From contig PBUB01000031.1 in assembly GCA_002729885.1 (NCBI GenBank), forward strand, positions 62,001 through 126,000: 64,000 bases of DNA. The letters are read 5' to 3'. The notes below the pieces were generated by a model. That model was not told the origin of the DNA. It searched no databases and saw only the letters and a list, made by a program, of their open reading frames with translations. Shown piece after piece: positions 16,036 through 26,283 of the stretch. The stretch's first letter is position 1; the number at the start of each line of letters is the position of its first letter. Position numbers and translations under genes: made by a program. Source of the DNA: Spirochaetaceae bacterium. GTDB lineage: Bacteria; Spirochaetota; Leptospiria; Leptospirales; Leptonemataceae.

Positions 16036-19000
16036 ATGAGTACACCAAAGGACAGGGAAAGAGTTCTTTCGCAGATCATTCTCTGCGGCCTGCTCTTTTT
16101 GATTGTAACGTGCTCTCCAAATGCAAATACAGAGAAAGCTCGGAGCGGAGCCATTCGCATCCAGAACAAGGATCTATTATCCGACTCTGCCGTTCCCCTG
16201 GACGGAAGATGGGGCTTTAAATACCAGGAGTTTCTGGATCCTGCCAAATGGAAGGATAGAATTAACCAGGACCAGGGAATACCAGGCTCCGATTCTACTG
16301 TGGAGGCAGAACGGGAGTCCAATTTTCGCACAGTTCCTGGCGCCTGGATTCGCAGTAACGATGTAGACCCGGCCCTTCCGGCGGATGGAATCGCATCCTA
16401 CACTTTGCAGATTCAAATTGAGGACTACTCGAATACCGAGGACCTATCCATCCGATTGCCCACCATAGGCACTTCGTATCGCTTCTATTTTAACGGTAAG
16501 CTACTGGCCAAACTGGGAGATCCGGAATCGCAGGATCTAACCATGACCGATGCACTGCGGCCCCGAGTTGTAAGGATCCCCGTAGGACTTCTTACAGAAG
16601 AAAACGAGATTCTGGTACATGTGGGCAATCGAGGCCATCGAGAGGCAGGTCTATGGCGCACTCCTGAAATAGGCCGGACGGAAATCATAGAAAAGCAGGA
16701 TAATCGCTCCGTTGCTCTTGCTCTTTTTCTAACCGGCGGTTTGATTCTTATCGGAATCTATCATTTAGGACTGTACATTGCACGAAGGAAAGAAAGTGCC
16801 CCTTTATTCTTCGCTCTTTTTTGCATTAACATCGCCATCTGGTCCGCGCAGAGTGGCCAGAAGCTATTTTCCCGATTGATTGATAATCTTTCCGGCCATG
16901 CAGGCATCCTCCTGGAGTATGTTGCCCTGTATGTCTCGGTGGGTTCCTTTCTACAATTCGCTTCGCGTATCTATCCAGATGATATGCCGGTCTGGCCACG
17001 CCGCACTCTGGCTGGTCTGGCTATCCTGTTCGCCCTGTCCAGCCTGGTCCTTCCACTGGATCTATTCGTGCACACTCTTCGCCCCATGCAGATCATTATG
17101 CTTGCTGCGGTAGCCCTGTGCGTCTACTGGACATTTCAGATTGTGAGAAACAAACGTCTGGGATCGACCAGCATGGGCCTTTCGCTTGTGATACTCACTC
17201 TTACGGTCACAAACGATGTTCTGGTGGCCATGTCATTGATTCCGGGAATCTATCTGGCGCCCTACGGTCTTATGGCCTTTATTATTGGCCAATCTTTCGC
17301 ATTGTCCATGCGACTATCCAATGCATTCAACGAGCTGGAAGACCTTTCCAGAACTCTGGAAAGCCGAGTGCAGAAACGCACCGACGAACTGGATTCCCTT
17401 AATGAGCTTACTCGCACAGTAAACGAAAGTCAGGACCTGGATTACATCGTAGGCACCACTTCGCGCTATATGATAGAGCAGATGGGAATGCGAAGGATGT
17501 TTCTTTTCCTGGTAGACCCGATTACAAACGAAATACATGGAAACGGTGGGCAAATAGAAGACCTGTCCGATGAGGACCGCAAGTTTTTCCAGGATCTACG
17601 AGCGCCCATCGAACCCGACCTGGGAACAATCTATCGCACCATCAAAAAGAAGAAATCCGTTTATCTGGATTTTCGAAAGACCGGGAACCCCACGGCCCCT
17701 ATCGACCGGATGGTAGTCGAGCAATTGAAAATGAAAGGAGTGGTGGAAATTCCAGCCATTGTTGGGGAGGAAGTTCTGGGTGTGGCCACCATCGATCCAG
17801 GGGATCGACGCCTCAAGAGAGAAGAAATCCTCCGGCTGGAAGCAGTGGTGGCCCAGATTTCCGGTGCCGTTCAAAAGCAGCTACTGCTACAAAAGATTGA
17901 AGCGGAAAAGCAGGAAGCTCAGGAATTGAAAGTTCTGGCTGAGCGCGAAAAAGAAGAAAGCGAGCTTCTGGCAGAACTGGCGCGGGAAACGAATCGCGGA
18001 GCAACCATTGAGGAACTTCTGGAACCTGTGGCCCGGGTTTCTCACGAAAGACTGGGCACAAGTAGTCTGGCCCTTTATTTAGAAGACGATAGCCGCCACC
18101 TGGTTCTTCGCGCGGGGTTCTTCCGGGATAAAGTAGATGATCCCACCAGCTATCCTGAGCTGGTTCAAAGAATTCCTCTGGATGCAAAGGGCAGCTCCTT
18201 ACCCAGGGTACATCTACGAAAGCGATCCAGCTTTGTGCCTCGAGTAAGCCAGAACCTCCTTCGTAACTTTGACATCGATTATGCTCTTTATGAATTCTGG
18301 CACTACGAATGGGTGGCGCTACTGCCTCTCGTTTTGAAAGACCAGTCGATTGGCTTAATTGCCTGGTCCGGCCCGGCTTCGGATCGAATTTCCAGAAAAG
18401 ATCTCCCACTTCTAGAAAGAGTGGCAGATACCATTACCGGCGCCATAGAAAACTTGAACCTGCTCGAAAGGATTCGTGAAGAGCAGCTGGCCGCAGAAAA
18501 GGAGCGTCGTAACAGCCAGACTCTTGCAGCACTTTCCAAAAGAGCCATAGAAGGCGAAGACCTGAATGCCATTGTGACCGCGATGCATGAACCCTTATCT
18601 GAGATGGTGGGGCGCCTGGGCATTGCAGTATACTTACCGGATGCAAAACGCCAGAATCTTGAGGCTCGGTGTATCCTGGGAATGAATGGGATCGTCCCTC
18701 CTCAAAGCCTGCCCGAACTCATCCAGAAGATTCCATTAAAGAAAGAAAGCGGATCCATGTACCTGAGTTTTAGGAGGACCAGAAGCTGGTACATGCCCGA
18801 GATTGTGCGGGCCACTGTGGAAAGATCGGAAATAGACCGGACCATCCACGATTACTTCGGTTTCTGCTGGTGCTATCACATCCCATTGCTTGTAAACGAT
18901 GAGGTCATAGGGATTGTTTCTCTGGCCGGCCTTGAACCCATCTCACTGAACGCAGAAGACCGAGCGCTGCTCGAGCGAATTGTTGCCCAGGCAGCTGGTG

Positions 19001-22000
19001 CGATTCGCATGCAGCAGTTGCTGCAAAGCATTGAAGAGGAAAGAAACGTCGCCGGCCAGCTGCAGCGAGAATCCCGCGCATTGTCAGATTTCACCCGACT
19101 GTTGAATCAAAGAGCCGACCTTAAATCCATAGTGCAGGAGGTCTGCCGGTTTGCAGTGGAATCTCTGAATCTTCGCGGCTCTTATATCATGATTGTAAAT
19201 GAATCCGATCATGAGTTCCAGAGCATTGGTGGCTACGGAAAGGATTACGGAGATCCGCAGGCTCTTTTTGTGCAGGGCTCTCGCATGGCAATCAATCCCG
19301 ATGCAGGAGTTCATTACGGCACCTACAAGCGCAAGAAGACCACCTATCTACCTCGCATTCCTGCCCAGGCAGGACAGACCAATGGATTTCTGGCGGAGCT
19401 GTTTAATCTGAAGAGTTTCGCACTGGTGCCACTTCTGCTGGATGACCGTGTAATTGGAATCATGGGGGTGGATCCCGGGGAGCAGAAGCTAGGCAAAAAG
19501 GATCTTCGCAAACTGGAAAGCTATGCGGACCAGGTGGCCGGGGCCATTAACAACGGTAATCTACTCAAGCAGGTAGAAGAGCAAAGAAGCAGTATTGAAG
19601 GCCTGGCAGAAATCACTCGCATGGCCACCACGACAGATAACCTGGATGAAATCCTGGATCAAATATTTGGATATGTTTACAGGCGGTTTGGAATCGCTTC
19701 AGGGGTGGTACTTCTGCCGGATTCCGAAGTTAACAATTTGATATGCTACAAGGCCTTTTCGCTGGAAGACATGGACAAATTGGATCTCTGGGACTCATTC
19801 GAGTATGCGAAAGGGATGCGTCTTGAGATTGGCGATGCCGGGGGTACTCTGGCACGCACTTTCCTGCGAGGAAAGCCATTCTACGTAGCCAATGCCGCTC
19901 GCCTTTCCGGAACCAGCCAGGACTATCCAGGGGCAGAGAAAGATCGAGAAATCCTGAGTAACCTGAAGTATCGCGGGTACTTCGCCCTACCCATGCATGC
20001 CAACGGGGAGCCGGTGGCGCTCCTGGTTTTCACGGCCTATACCGAAGCATTCAAACTGACACCCAGAGACCGGGAGGAGCTAAAGACTCTGGCGGATCAA
20101 CTGGCCGGGATCATTCGTTCTCGCCAGCTGGCCAGTAGCCTTGCCCAGCAAACAGAACAGGTTCAGCGCGAAAAGGCCGACAGCCAGGTGCTGGCCAACC
20201 TATCCAGGCAGGCAAACGAAGGTTCCGACATCACCAGCATTCTAAAAGAAATGGCCGCCTACGCCGATTCTGAATGCGGTGTAAAGCGCCTGGGACTGTG
20301 GCTTCTTGATCAAGAAACAGGCCATGTAAGACTTCATTCGGTGCTGCATTCTGGAGAGATTGTGGATCTAAACGATGCTCCAGAAGAAATTCGCGCATTA
20401 CCGGCCGGCAAAAAAGGAGGCAGTGTCGTTTCCGTTGTAGAAAGAAATCGCAAGATGTTTCTACCCTACATTAAAGATTCATTCCTCAATGAATCGCCCA
20501 TCGACAAGAAAATTCATCAGTATTTCGAATTCGATTGGTTACTGCACCTACCTCTGAATATGGAGGGATCTGTCCTTGGTGTTATAAATTTCGTAGGTCA
20601 GACGGGCCACCGTCCCGGAGTAAGGGATAGACTTCTTCTGGAAAGAATGACCGCACAGGTTGCCGGAGCTATCCAGAGCAAACAGTTACTCGCCGAGGTT
20701 CGAGACGAAAGGGCCGATAGCGAAGCTCTGGCCGAAGTCGCCAGACGTGCGAACGAAGAACCCAGTATTTCCGAGATCATCGAGGTGGCCGTCAAATACT
20801 CTAGCGAAAAGTGCGGCGCAGATACTCTGGGCCTGGTCATGCTCAAACCGGACAGGAAGTCCCTATCTCTGGAAGCGGTGGTTCGCAGTGGCAGAAGAGA
20901 TGACCCGAAGAATTTACCCGAAATCCTCCATAATCCTCCTCTGAAGCCCGAAACAGGCAGCCTGTACCATGCATTCACTCATGGAAAATCCATCTACTTT
21001 CCGCGGATATCCCCGAGCATGCAACGCAGGTTGTCTGACATAGATCGGGCCATTCATGAGTATCTGGGATTTGATTGGTGCATGGATGTGCCGGTGGTAG
21101 TGCACGGCCAGGTGCTGGGTGTACTGGCTTTCGCCGGACCGGAAAGGGATAAACTTACAGCCAGACAGAAGAGCTTCCTGGAACGACTGACAGCGCAGGT
21201 TGCAGGCGCCATTCACGGGAAGCGCCTGCTGGATCAGGTAGAAGAGGAAAAGAACACCGCGCGCAGACTACAGAAAGAAACCGAAGGTCTGAATCTACTG
21301 TTAAAACGCATTGCACCCATCGAGGATCTGGACGAGATCATGGATCATGTTCTGGAATACCTGAGCGAAACCTATAATATATCGCTGTATTCGCTGTACT
21401 CCGTGGATCACGAAGCGCAGGTAATGCACCCTCTGTCCGTTCGCTTCCCCGAAGGCTTCTCGGAGGAAGATCGTCGATATATTGAAGAAAATCCAGTACC
21501 CTTTGGTGAAGGGGCCAATGGAGCTTTCGCTTTTGCCTATCATCGCAGCCCCAAATATACATATTTCAAGAATTCTCGTCTGAAAGCCAGGGGCATCCCG
21601 GAAATTGAGAGATTCGTAATAGAAAAATACGATCTGGATGAGATGCTCATGTTTCCCCTGATGGATGGGGATACAATGGCAGCGCTTCTGAATTTAACCA
21701 CGAGAGAAAGGGTAACCTTCAGCAAGGAACAACTAAGCCAGCTTTCCATTCTAAGCGAGAGTCTTTCCGGAATCATCCGTATGAACGGATTGATTCGGGA
21801 TGTAAAAGAGCAAAGCAAACGAGCCGAAGAAGCGAGAAAAGAAACCGATATCCTGGCAAACCTGGCCAGAACCGCCAATGAAAGCGAAGACCTCAAGGAT
21901 GTAAGTCAGACCCTCTTTGATCATCTGAGACTTTCTATGGGACTTGATCATTTCTGTCTCTTTGTTGTGGATCAAGATTCATCCGAAGTCTATAGCGCTG

Positions 22001-24450
22001 CCTGGGAGACGCAGTACCAACTGGGGGAAGCGGAAGACTGGCTTAAAACAGTGCGACTCAAGCTGGAACCAGAACTGGGTACTCTGTACCGAACCTATCA
22101 AAAAAAGAAAACCACCTATATTCCGCGATTTGTAGAGGGCTTTTCTTCCCCGGGCGATGTATTGATTGTTGAGAAGCTGAAACTCACATCTGTGTTACAG
22201 GTACCTTTAATCATTAACGACGAAGTCATCGGTTTCTTTGTATGCGGTCCTAGAAGAACCCTGAGGCTTTCCAGAGAGGAAATCCGAACCGTAGAGAGAT
22301 ATTGCAACCAGGTAGCTGGTGCCGTGCAAGCCACAGCACTCCTCGACACATCCAGAAGAGCACAGCAGCAGGCAGAAGCGGCCAGAGAAGAAACGGAAGC
22401 CCTGGCCCGACTTTCCAGGCAGGCCAATGAAACCACTGATCTCACCACGTTGAGCCAGGGAGTATTCGATGTGCTGCGCGATAGCCTGGGATTGGATAAT
22501 CAGGGCCTATTCCTGGTGGATGACACAGAAAGCCAGCTGATACCAGTTCATCTGGACAAAAACACCGGCAAGGAGTGGGACCAGAGCTTTCGCGTTCCCC
22601 TTGAACCGGAAGGCGGCACACTATTCAAGACCTGGCAAAGAAGAAAGACTACTTACCTGCCGCGCTTACCGCTGCAAGGAGCCTCCGAGTCAGATCTTTA
22701 CATAGTAAGAGAACTGGGAATCAATGCAGTTCTGCAAATTCCACTCATAGTCACGGATCGAGTTGTAGCCATTTTCGCCTGCGGTCCTACCCGTCCACTT
22801 TCCCGGGAAGAGATCAAATCGGCGGAACGATACTGCCAGCAAATCGCGGGGGCCGTGCGAGTCATGGCCCTGTTGCAGGCCACCCAGGAAGCCAGAGAGG
22901 AAGCAGACCTGGCCAGACTCCAGGCGGAAGCAGCCAGCGAAGAAACCGAAACACTATCTGCACTTGCGAAACAGGCCAACGAAACTTCGAATCTACAAAG
23001 TCTATGCGCCAGACTGTTCGATCATCTGGAAAAGCAGTTTGGAATCCAGAAACAGGCTCTGTTCGTCGTAGACAATGACAGCCATGAGCTGGCTCCGGTT
23101 GCTGCCAGAGGATATCTTACCACAGAGCAAAGGCAACAGTGGCTGGATCAATTTCGCATCAATTTAAAGAAAGATCCAGGAACTATGTCTTCTACCTATA
23201 AAAGGCAGAAGTCTTTCTACATCAAACAGATTCCCAGAACCCTGGCTGGAAAGGACCTGGAGATCGTAAAGACGTTGAATCCAGGATCCATACTGCAGGT
23301 TCCGCTGGTGGTGCAGGAACAAACCGTGGCCATTATGGTGGCAGATCCGACCCGAATACTGACACCGGCAGACATTACCTCCATCGAGCGGTTGTGCGAT
23401 CAAATCGCAGGCGCCGTGCGAACCACGGCACTGCTCCAGGCTACCCAGGAGGCTCGCGAAGAAGCGGTGGCCTCCAAAGAAGAAGCAGAAGTGGCCCGAG
23501 CAGAATCCGATGCTCTTCTAGAAAACGTGCTTCCTACTCGTGTTGCCCGGGAACTCAAGGAATCCGGCCGAGTTGAGCCGGTATATTACGATTCGGTTTC
23601 CGTGCTCTTTACAGACTTCGTAGGATTTACCACCGCGGCTTCGAAGATGTCTCCGGCCGAGCTTATCCAGGAACTGGACGGCTGCTTTTCGCAATTCGAT
23701 GAGGTTTCCCGCAGAAATAACATGGAGAAACTTAAGACCATCGGCGATGCCTACATGTGCGCTGGAGGGCTTCCGGTGCCGGATGATGGACATGCCATCG
23801 ATGCCTGTCTTACCGCCCTCGAGTTTCGCAGGTTCATGGTGCAGATGGCCGAAGTAAAAGGCCAGCTGGGTTTTGATTTCTGGCAGATTCGCATTGGCAT
23901 ACATTCAGGACCGGTGACAGCCGGCGTCATTGGCCAGAATAAGTTCGCCTACGATATCTGGGGAGATACCGTAAATGTGGCCAGTCGGATGGAATCATCC
24001 GGCGCTCCAGGAATGGTTAATATTTCCGGAGCCACCTATGATCTGGTAGAGGATCTATTCGAATGCGAGTATCGCGGAAAAGTTCAGGCAAAAGGCAAAG
24101 GCGAGCTGGATATGTACTTTGTTCATCGTATCAAGCCAGAACTATCTGCCGACGAAGAGGGATTGCTTCCCAATGCCATGTTTGAGATGGCACGAACCAA
24201 CCTGGACATGGAAGAAATCAATGCCTTGAAAGAGGAGATGAGCGGCAGTCTGAGCTCGGGATCCCCCACCGGAAACGGGAAAGCTACCCTTACGGCCAAT
24301 GATACCGGCAAGCAATCAGACAACAATGAGGCCGACCAGCGATCTGAAAATGAAAGAAGACAATCCGACCGCCGCACTGGCTCGGAACGCAGAAAACATG
24401 CCGGAGCCCGGCCGCTTTCGGAAATCGACATGGAACGGGAAGGCTGGTAG
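16036..24450 (+). CDS. Giant receptor adenylate cyclase: 7TMR-DISM, eleven GAF domains, class III cyclase
   Basis: This is a 2804-residue membrane sensor that makes cAMP. The N-terminus has a lipobox-like LIVTCS. A jelly-roll extracytoplasmic domain (about 45-215; DGRWGFKYQEF, SYRFYFNGKLLAKLGD) and seven TM helices (about 225-430) follow. After a coiled coil come eleven GAF-like modules starting near 456, 647, 833, 1019, 1193, 1389, 1569, 1755, 1943, 2125 and 2310. Most carry a G(S/T)LYRTY..KKTTYLPR-type strand and end in an (A/S)GA(V/I) helix. The cyclase (about 2520-2700) has both metal Asp residues (FTDFVGFT, KTIGDAYM), adenine-selecting Lys (EKLKTIGD) and Asp (YDIWGDTVN), and the Asn/Arg pair (VNVASRMES). 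A charged tail ends LSEIDMEREGW. It is transcribed alone; the promoter is not identified. Confidence 0.93.
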   Translation: MSTPKDRERVLSQIILCGLLFLIVTCSPNANTEKARSGAIRIQNKDLLSDSAVPLDGRWGFKYQEFLDPAKWKDRINQDQGIPGSDSTVEAERESNFRTVPGAWIRSNDVDPALPADGIASYTLQIQIEDYSNTEDLSIRLPTIGTSYRFYFNGKLLAKLGDPESQDLTMTDALRPRVVRIPVGLLTEENEILVHVGNRGHREAGLWRTPEIGRTEIIEKQDNRSVALALFLTGGLILIGIYHLGLYIARRKESAPLFFALFCINIAIWSAQSGQKLFSRLIDNLSGHAGILLEYVALYVSVGSFLQFASRIYPDDMPVWPRRTLAGLAILFALSSLVLPLDLFVHTLRPMQIIMLAAVALCVYWTFQIVRNKRLGSTSMGLSLVILTLTVTNDVLVAMSLIPGIYLAPYGLMAFIIGQSFALSMRLSNAFNELEDLSRTLESRVQKRTDELDSLNELTRTVNESQDLDYIVGTTSRYMIEQMGMRRMFLFLVDPITNEIHGNGGQIEDLSDEDRKFFQDLRAPIEPDLGTIYRTIKKKKSVYLDFRKTGNPTAPIDRMVVEQLKMKGVVEIPAIVGEEVLGVATIDPGDRRLKREEILRLEAVVAQISGAVQKQLLLQKIEAEKQEAQELKVLAEREKEESELLAELARETNRGATIEELLEPVARVSHERLGTSSLALYLEDDSRHLVLRAGFFRDKVDDPTSYPELVQRIPLDAKGSSLPRVHLRKRSSFVPRVSQNLLRNFDIDYALYEFWHYEWVALLPLVLKDQSIGLIAWSGPASDRISRKDLPLLERVADTITGAIENLNLLERIREEQLAAEKERRNSQTLAALSKRAIEGEDLNAIVTAMHEPLSEMVGRLGIAVYLPDAKRQNLEARCILGMNGIVPPQSLPELIQKIPLKKESGSMYLSFRRTRSWYMPEIVRATVERSEIDRTIHDYFGFCWCYHIPLLVNDEVIGIVSLAGLEPISLNAEDRALLERIVAQAAGAIRMQQLLQSIEEERNVAGQLQRESRALSDFTRLLNQRADLKSIVQEVCRFAVESLNLRGSYIMIVNESDHEFQSIGGYGKDYGDPQALFVQGSRMAINPDAGVHYGTYKRKKTTYLPRIPAQAGQTNGFLAELFNLKSFALVPLLLDDRVIGIMGVDPGEQKLGKKDLRKLESYADQVAGAINNGNLLKQVEEQRSSIEGLAEITRMATTTDNLDEILDQIFGYVYRRFGIASGVVLLPDSEVNNLICYKAFSLEDMDKLDLWDSFEYAKGMRLEIGDAGGTLARTFLRGKPFYVANAARLSGTSQDYPGAEKDREILSNLKYRGYFALPMHANGEPVALLVFTAYTEAFKLTPRDREELKTLADQLAGIIRSRQLASSLAQQTEQVQREKADSQVLANLSRQANEGSDITSILKEMAAYADSECGVKRLGLWLLDQETGHVRLHSVLHSGEIVDLNDAPEEIRALPAGKKGGSVVSVVERNRKMFLPYIKDSFLNESPIDKKIHQYFEFDWLLHLPLNMEGSVLGVINFVGQTGHRPGVRDRLLLERMTAQVAGAIQSKQLLAEVRDERADSEALAEVARRANEEPSISEIIEVAVKYSSEKCGADTLGLVMLKPDRKSLSLEAVVRSGRRDDPKNLPEILHNPPLKPETGSLYHAFTHGKSIYFPRISPSMQRRLSDIDRAIHEYLGFDWCMDVPVVVHGQVLGVLAFAGPERDKLTARQKSFLERLTAQVAGAIHGKRLLDQVEEEKNTARRLQKETEGLNLLLKRIAPIEDLDEIMDHVLEYLSETYNISLYSLYSVDHEAQVMHPLSVRFPEGFSEEDRRYIEENPVPFGEGANGAFAFAYHRSPKYTYFKNSRLKARGIPEIERFVIEKYDLDEMLMFPLMDGDTMAALLNLTTRERVTFSKEQLSQLSILSESLSGIIRMNGLIRDVKEQSKRAEEARKETDILANLARTANESEDLKDVSQTLFDHLRLSMGLDHFCLFVVDQDSSEVYSAAWETQYQLGEAEDWLKTVRLKLEPELGTLYRTYQKKKTTYIPRFVEGFSSPGDVLIVEKLKLTSVLQVPLIINDEVIGFFVCGPRRTLRLSREEIRTVERYCNQVAGAVQATALLDTSRRAQQQAEAAREETEALARLSRQANETTDLTTLSQGVFDVLRDSLGLDNQGLFLVDDTESQLIPVHLDKNTGKEWDQSFRVPLEPEGGTLFKTWQRRKTTYLPRLPLQGASESDLYIVRELGINAVLQIPLIVTDRVVAIFACGPTRPLSREEIKSAERYCQQIAGAVRVMALLQATQEAREEADLARLQAEAASEETETLSALAKQANETSNLQSLCARLFDHLEKQFGIQKQALFVVDNDSHELAPVAARGYLTTEQRQQWLDQFRINLKKDPGTMSSTYKRQKSFYIKQIPRTLAGKDLEIVKTLNPGSILQVPLVVQEQTVAIMVADPTRILTPADITSIERLCDQIAGAVRTTALLQATQEAREEAVASKEEAEVARAESDALLENVLPTRVARELKESGRVEPVYYDSVSVLFTDFVGFTTAASKMSPAELIQELDGCFSQFDEVSRRNNMEKLKTIGDAYMCAGGLPVPDDGHAIDACLTALEFRRFMVQMAEVKGQLGFDFWQIRIGIHSGPVTAGVIGQNKFAYDIWGDTVNVASRMESSGAPGMVNISGATYDLVEDLFECEYRGKVQAKGKGELDMYFVHRIKPELSADEEGLLPNAMFEMARTNLDMEEINALKEEMSGSLSSGSPTGNGKATLTANDTGKQSDNNEADQRSENERRQSDRRTGSERRKHAGARPLSEIDMEREGW

Positions 24451-24531
24451 CTCTACTCGCTCCCCCGGGTAACCGGGCTTAAAGACGCCTGGTCCAATAG
24501 CCCTATTTGAGAAAATCACGGCAAAAAACAG

Positions 24532-25113
24532 TTACAGCCTCTTCTCCATAAAATCCACTTTGCGAAAAGTCCAGCCTACCATGAGTCCCCAGGGGTAGGT
24601 GTTGTAGGTCTTAATAGTGCAAAAGCCTAGCTTTTCGTATAGTTTCTTTGCACGTGGATTGGTATCCACCACTTGCAGGGTCACTCTTTTCTTTTTTAGA
24701 CTCCTGGCCCTCTTTTCTATCTCCGCGATTAGAGTCCGCCCTACTCCTTTTCCTCGGGCGTTCGGACTAACTGCCAGCATATCGATGTAATATTCATCTG
24801 TCGCGGTGGGATGCTCCATGGAGGCCAGGATGGGTAGAGTCCATACACTACGAAAGAATCCTGCAAACCTGATAAAGTCGCTCAGTCCTGCTTCTACGAA
24901 ACTGGTCTCCTTGCTATTTAACCCGGCCATACCCAGCAGATTCTTTCCGTCCACAGCCAGGATGCATCCTTCGCTCTTCATGCATTTATCCAGCAAGCCT
25001 TCCGCTCTGGAGCGTTTGCCCATGGCCGGAACGATCTTCTCTCCCAGGGCATCCAGAAATAGCCCTATAGCCGGTTTACGAAATTGATGCGGAATGCCAT
25101 GAATGATTTCCAT
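24532..25113 (-). CDS. GNAT-family N-acetyltransferase
   Basis: The 193-residue protein transfers an acetyl group from acetyl-CoA to an unknown amine. It carries the GNAT core: YYIDMLAVSPNARGKGVGRT (strand 4 and the R/Q-x-x-G-x-G/A pyrophosphate loop), then LIAEIEKRARSLKKKRVTLQV, DTNPRAKKLYEKLGF and the tail strands. The frame is open to 25209, but ATG at 25113 is preferred because AGG lies six bases upstream and the domain begins there (MEIIHGIPHQF). It is convergent with the giant cyclase gene, 81 bp from its end, and divergent from the PNPOx operon. Small molecule or protein target cannot be told. Confidence 0.85.
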   Translation of the reverse strand: MEIIHGIPHQFRKPAIGLFLDALGEKIVPAMGKRSRAEGLLDKCMKSEGCILAVDGKNLLGMAGLNSKETSFVEAGLSDFIRFAGFFRSVWTLPILASMEHPTATDEYYIDMLAVSPNARGKGVGRTLIAEIEKRARSLKKKRVTLQVVDTNPRAKKLYEKLGFCTIKTYNTYPWGLMVGWTFRKVDFMEKRL

Positions 25114-25371
25114 TGAATGCCTGAATATAAGCCGAGCCCTGCTGAAGCTTACATCTGCCCGACGCAGCAGAGGGCCCGAGCATCGGGTAGTGCAATAAGC
25201 TATAGGCACTACATCCCGGACCAGAGAGTCGGCATCCAGCTTATTTGCATGGATGGCCGCTAGATTTTCTGTTAAAAACTCAAAATTGGTTGCACAAGTA
25301 GCCCATCACCATAAGGTCCATGGCGGTCCCGGTTTAATAAAAAAATCCAATTTCAGGACCGGAGATAGTTC

Positions 25372-25848
25372 ATGCCTGCAATAAGCGGAGAGATGGTGCA
25401 GCTATTCCATGGCCCAGTAATGGTCGCCATCTGCACCGTTAATTCTCAAAAAGAACCCTTTTTTACCAGGGGATGGGGCACCCGTGCAAAGACCGGAGAA
25501 AGTACGCTGGAATGCTTTATTCCAGAAACCCTGGCAGGCAAACCATTGAGTGATCTCCAGGAGAATCCGCTTCTGGCCGTGAACTCGGTGGATGCAACTA
25601 ACTTTCAGGGCTTTCAATTCAAAGGCAGATTTCTAAGAAGCGAAAAGGCCACCCCGGAAGAGGAAGAATGGCTCAAGAAGCAACGGGCCAATGCATCCCA
25701 GGTCATCGCTCAATTCTTTGGCCCATCGGCCGGGGAAGGCTGGGCGCGCTATATCATCACTCCCTCCATCAAGTTAACCATGGAAGTGGATGAAATATTC
25801 AACCAGGCGCCAGGCGCCATGACTGCAGAAGAGAGGAAAGTGCTATGA
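25372..25848 (+). CDS. PNPOx-like split-barrel flavin-binding protein (first of two)
   Basis: A 158-residue protein of the pyridoxamine-5'-phosphate-oxidase-like FMN split-barrel fold. It shows the strand pattern VMVAICTVNSQKEPFFTRGWG, LECFIPETLAGKPLSDLQENP, LLAVNSVDATNFQGFQFKGRF and a helix before ARYIITPSIKLTMEV. It has a GGAGA ribosome site before ATG 25372. Its stop overlaps the next gene by four bases (ATGA), so the two are coupled. Placement directly before a GAF-adenylate cyclase suggests a redox or ligand-sensing accessory rather than a pyridoxal enzyme; this is inferred. The cofactor (FMN, F420 or haem) is not determinable here. Confidence 0.75.
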   Translation: MPAISGEMVQLFHGPVMVAICTVNSQKEPFFTRGWGTRAKTGESTLECFIPETLAGKPLSDLQENPLLAVNSVDATNFQGFQFKGRFLRSEKATPEEEEWLKKQRANASQVIAQFFGPSAGEGWARYIITPSIKLTMEVDEIFNQAPGAMTAEERKVL

Positions 25849-26255
25849 AACTTCCCCAGGAAGTAATACCTGCCCTGCAGGGGATCATTCCATCAACCAT
25901 CGCCACATGCGACAGCAATGGAAAACCCAACGTCACTATCCTTTCTCAGGTATTTCAGGTGGATGAAGAACATGTGGCACTTTCGCATCAGTTCTTTACA
26001 AAGACCTATACAAACATCATAAACCACAGAAATGTTCATATCCAGATTGTGGATCCGAATGATCTGGCCCCGTGGTTGGTGAGGGCTCAATTTGAACGAG
26101 AAGAAACCGAAGGACCTATTTTCGATCAGATGGATATGCAATTGGAAGCCATCGCCTCTATGTCCGGTATGCAGGACATTTTCAAACTGCAATCGGCTCT
26201 GATTTGCAAGGTAATGCATATCGAGAAGCTGGAAGCCGCTCAAAGCCCGGCCTGA
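25845..26255 (+). CDS. PNPOx-like split-barrel protein (second of two)
   Basis: A 136-residue member of the same fold. The N-terminal IIPSTIATCDSNGKPNVTILSQVF is the classic opening strand pair, followed by VALSHQFFTKTYTNIINHRNV (a cofactor phosphate-binding-like region) and VHIQIVDPNDLAPW. The C-terminal helix contains MSGMQDIFKLQSALICKVM. It overlaps the previous gene by four bases and lies 28 bp before the GAF-GAF-cyclase gene, forming a three-gene operon. In related proteins such a split barrel can be fused to a GAF domain, which supports a sensing partnership. Function inferred. Confidence 0.75.
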   Translation: MKLPQEVIPALQGIIPSTIATCDSNGKPNVTILSQVFQVDEEHVALSHQFFTKTYTNIINHRNVHIQIVDPNDLAPWLVRAQFEREETEGPIFDQMDMQLEAIASMSGMQDIFKLQSALICKVMHIEKLEAAQSPA

Positions 26256-26283
26256 AGCACCTACTACAACCACGGTCACGAAT